A DNA stretch of 21,904 nucleotides from Trachelipus rathkii (Eukaryota > Arthropoda > Malacostraca > Isopoda > Trachelipodidae): positions 1-21,904 of the forward strand of contig JABUQX010014712.1 in NCBI GenBank assembly GCA_015478945.1. The letters are read 5' to 3'. The notes beneath the pieces are model-generated. The model saw nothing but the letters and a program-made list of their open reading frames with translations, was not told the DNA's origin and ran no database searches. Made by a program: the position numbers and the translations under genes. Every line of letters starts with the position of its first letter. The first letter of the stretch is position 1. This document shows positions 18,571 to 21,904 of this stretch, piece by piece.

Positions 18571-19375
18571 ACTCTTTATACTAATGATCTGTTCAACTCT
18601 CAAGATGCTTTTTAAGTATCATTTGCTGATGATATCTTTATCTTAATAAATGATAAAAATGCAGAGTCTCTATTACGTAAAGCAGTAGACACCTTAGCGA
18701 AACTTATGAAATGGATAGATGCTAATAAGCTTTCTCTAAATTTAAATAAAACAACCTATATGACTTTTAGCAACAAATTAATTGACGATTTAAATATAAA
18801 AATTAACAACCTTGAACTGCATAGGGCTACAAATGCAAAAATACTGGGAATAATCATCGATGAAACTTTCAATTAAAGAACATGTCAACAACCTAGTTAG
18901 CAGATGTCGAGATACCTCTATGTGCTAATAAAGTTAAAATATTGTACCTCTTGGATTGTAAGTCCATTTTATCTGCATTCTTCCATCCCCAATTTACTAA
19001 TAAACTGTCTTCTACCTACCAGAACGCAAAATAATCAGTTATCCATTCCTGTAAATTCGTAATTCAAAAGGGATTTTATATTTGCCTCATAAGCATTCAA
19101 TAGATATTTTTTCATTCATACACAACCTTTGTTCAAAAAACTAAAGATTTTGTAATTCAAAGACTTACTCAGTACACTCACTTCTAAAGAGATACATAAA
19201 ATTATCCATAACAATGCCTGCGACTTCTTGCTAGAAAATTTTCACGTAACCTAGCATCACATGCTTCCTGTCTGTAGACTAAAAAAAGTCCACTCAACGC
19301 GTCAGCTACAAAGCAGCTAAGCTTTACAACTCTTGGCCGACAAGACATCAAACCGAAAACTCTTACTAAATGATG
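18571..19375 (+). pseudogene. LINE reverse transcriptase C-terminal remnant
   Basis: Directly after the PLE end the plus strand reads 'FYTLYTNDLFNSQDAF', then a TAA (18613-18615), then an 86-codon open stretch (18616-18873). The latter starts 'VSFADDIFILIND', with catalytic motif C F-A-D-D at 18622-18633. 'LSLNLNKTTYMTF' (motif D region) and 'AKILGIIIDETFN' (motif E region) follow. After a frameshift 'KEHVNNLVSRC' continues, and near 19195-19250 'IHKIIHNNACDFLLENF' fits the C-terminal tail of CR1-type LINE ORF2. It is a 5'-truncated or PLE-split LINE, on the same strand as the LINE at 20672 and possibly of the same family. Confidence 0.7.
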
Positions 19376-19477
19376 GGTAAGGAGAGAGAGAGAGTAAAAA
19401 GTAGGAGGAGCTTATGTCAAAACGTTTCAGTTCAACGAAATATTGCGTAATGTTGACTCAATCTCTGAAGTTTTTTC

Positions 19478-19478
<1 letters not shown>
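19376..19478. other. spacer with a short (GA)n
   Basis: About 100 bp holding a GA run at 19381-19394 and then unremarkable sequence up to the (ATT)n array. It may be the 3' UTR of the LINE remnant. Confidence 0.4.
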
Positions 19479-20482
<1,004 letters not shown>

Positions 20483-20483
<1 letters not shown>

Positions 20484-20671
20484 AATCATAATTGTTATTA
20501 ATACAACTATTTTAATCATAAATATCACAATTTCTATTACTTCTAACACAACCGCTGATAGAGCAGTTAAAACTACCAGTTCTACAATTATTACCGAATA
20601 TTTTGTACGTTATAATACTAATTCTCATAATTGATTAATTCATCTATTTATTTGCTAAAGGCGGATATACC
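20483..20671 (+). other. leader of the downstream LINE copy
   Basis: About 190 bp of AT-rich sequence between the (ATT)n array and the endonuclease frame. The frame is closed by an upstream TAA near 20636, so the ATG at 20672 is the first available start. No ORF1 precedes it, so the copy may be internally started or 5'-truncated. Confidence 0.4.
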
Positions 20672-21640
20672 ATGTTCATTGAAAGCAACTCTGATGTTTC
20701 ACTTTCAAACTTAATTCCAGTAGCCTCTGAATATATCTATCCGGACATATTGAAACATCAAAAGACACCTGAACTGATCCACTTCTCTCTTCTCCACCAG
20801 AACATCAGAAGCCTTAAACAACATCACAATACTTTTCTGGACTATCTAAGCTACCAAAATATCACAATTGACTGCATAGTACTAACTGAAACATTTCTGA
20901 ATGAACATAACAACGGGTTATATCCGATCCCAGGATATACTGAAACACATGCATTTCGATCTAACAAACGGGGTGGGGAAGTTTCACTTTACTTAAAAAA
21001 TGGCATCTATACATCCCATGAAGTCATAATTTCACTTGTCAACTCACACATAGAGGCACTAGCAACTCGCGTAAAAATAAAATCGAATCAACTAATTATA
21101 ATGGGAGTCTATCGACCCCCAAATTCATCTAAAACCGAGTTCATAAATGCTCTCAAAGACATTATCAAAACACATTTTCTTAACTCTAAAGTAATAATTG
21201 CGGGTGATTTTAACATTGATCTATCCAACGAGAACATTGCTAATCGGGCAAACTCTCTCTCAAACTTAATGTTATCAAATGGTTTCGTCAACTACATAAC
21301 GCTACCTACACGTCCAAACAACGTCGAAAATAGATGTCCGTCTTTAATAGATCATATCTGGGGGAACCTAAACTGGAACGTTAAAACCTTCGTAATAAAA
21401 AGTGATATGTCCGATCACTTTCCATGTCTTGCAAAATTTGCTATCAATAAAACTCAAAATTTCACCACCATAAAATACAGGCTAGATGGTGAATATCAAA
21501 GGCTGAAATACATAAACAAAATGAATGAAATTGACTTTTCATTCACATACAGCGAGAATATTGGGGCATCGAACGAAAAATTCAACTTCGGTTCGTTAAC
21601 CATATTTAAATTAAATGCTACGGAGAATCATTCCCATTAA
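20672..21640 (+). CDS. LINE ORF2 endonuclease domain (apurinic-type), truncated frame
   Basis: The 322-codon frame has an intact exonuclease-endonuclease-phosphatase fold: 'LHQNIRSL' (N44), 'LTETF' (E73), 'GVYRPPNSS' (Y147), 'AGDFNIDL' (D179, N181), 'SLIDHIW' (D227, H228) and 'KSDMSDHFP' (D248, H249). All residues expected for nicking the target strand are present. The segment 'KRGGEVSLYLKN' has Glu where Gly is usual. The last ~20 residues are out of frame with the true protein: a shifted frame from about 21617 gives 'FPLKRKLGAKKDSKP', the normal linker. The RT is missing from the window. The family looks like CR1/Jockey-type crustacean LINEs. The start is the first ATG after a stop. Confidence 0.8.
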   Translation: MFIESNSDVSLSNLIPVASEYIYPDILKHQKTPELIHFSLLHQNIRSLKQHHNTFLDYLSYQNITIDCIVLTETFLNEHNNGLYPIPGYTETHAFRSNKRGGEVSLYLKNGIYTSHEVIISLVNSHIEALATRVKIKSNQLIIMGVYRPPNSSKTEFINALKDIIKTHFLNSKVIIAGDFNIDLSNENIANRANSLSNLMLSNGFVNYITLPTRPNNVENRCPSLIDHIWGNLNWNVKTFVIKSDMSDHFPCLAKFAINKTQNFTTIKYRLDGEYQRLKYINKMNEIDFSFTYSENIGASNEKFNFGSLTIFKLNATENHSH

Positions 21641-21904
21641 AACGAAAACTTGGCGCTAAGAAGGATTCAAAACCACATGGCTTAACACCAGCTCCTGGCT
21701 AAACTCTATCACACAAAAACATAAACTTTCTACCGAGAAATATAAAAACAAAAATTAATACAATTCCAAGTGTTAAATAACACATATGAAATAAACAATT
21801 AAGGCCGTTCTTAAGAAAGCCAAGAGAAAATACTACTCTAAACAAATTCTAGATAGCACAAAGAATATGAAGGCCACTTTGGGGTTTAAATCAATAAAAT
21901 TAAT
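21641..21904 (+). pseudogene. LINE ORF2 linker after the endonuclease, decayed, runs off the window
   Basis: Frames alternate: 'LKRKLGAKKDSKPHGLTP' (21636-21690), 'WLNSITQKHKL' (21697-21730), then 'KKAKRKYYSKQILDSTKN' (about 21816-21870) and on to 'ATLGFKS'. These are the usual segments between endonuclease and RT in this LINE type, separated by single-base indels and stops. The RT would begin past the window end. Confidence 0.6.

Noticed and set aside
18626..18632. CTGATGA on the plus strand, considered as another hammerhead core
   Set aside because: It encodes the Ala-Asp-Asp of LINE RT motif C. No stem II with GAAA follows at the right distance.

Overview
This is an intergenic stretch of a repeat-loaded animal nuclear genome. 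No host gene, tRNA, rRNA or bacterial-type feature can be supported. The kinds of non-LTR retrotransposon remnant, the Penelope-like element and the very heavy (TA)n, (CT)n and (ATT)n microsatellites fit an arthropod, most likely a decapod crustacean. That host assignment is an inference from repeat style, not from a host gene.

Layout. 1-1244: AT-rich DNA and (TA)n. 1244 to about 4185, minus strand: an old, heavily frameshifted LINE (LINE-1 here is only a local label) with recognisable endonuclease, linker, reverse transcriptase and C-terminal remnants and a poly(A) tail that abuts a (TA)39 tract. 4426-4569: (TA)n. About 4880-8010, minus strand: a second decayed LINE of another family (LINE-2). 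Its endonuclease region is split by a 1339-bp, almost perfectly palindromic foldback element (6386-7724) flanked by a TTAA duplication. 8240-8590: TA-rich DNA. 8590-9300: unassigned single-copy-looking DNA. 9300-14225: about 4.9 kb of low-complexity DNA, pyrimidine-rich on the plus strand, with an A-rich block in the middle. 14929-15186: a fragment of a transposase N-terminus trapped between two (TA)n arrays.

15483-18570, minus strand: a nearly intact Penelope-like element (PLE). It has two 229-bp direct repeats (pseudo-LTRs, 6 differences), an RT plus GIY-YIG endonuclease reading frame broken at an (AT) microsatellite and at homopolymers, and a type I hammerhead ribozyme in each pseudo-LTR. 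The two predicted self-cleavage sites are exactly 2859 nt apart, one element unit. It abuts, and probably interrupts, the RT of a plus-strand LINE remnant (18571 to about 19375). A roughly 1-kb (ATT)n array follows, and then another plus-strand LINE copy whose apurinic-type endonuclease domain is intact (20672-21640) but whose frame breaks just downstream and runs off the window.

Relative ages from nesting and decay: LINE-1 and LINE-2 are old; the foldback element is younger than LINE-2; the PLE is the youngest and best preserved. The two strongest leads are the PLE hammerhead ribozymes and the TTAA-flanked palindromic element with no coding capacity.
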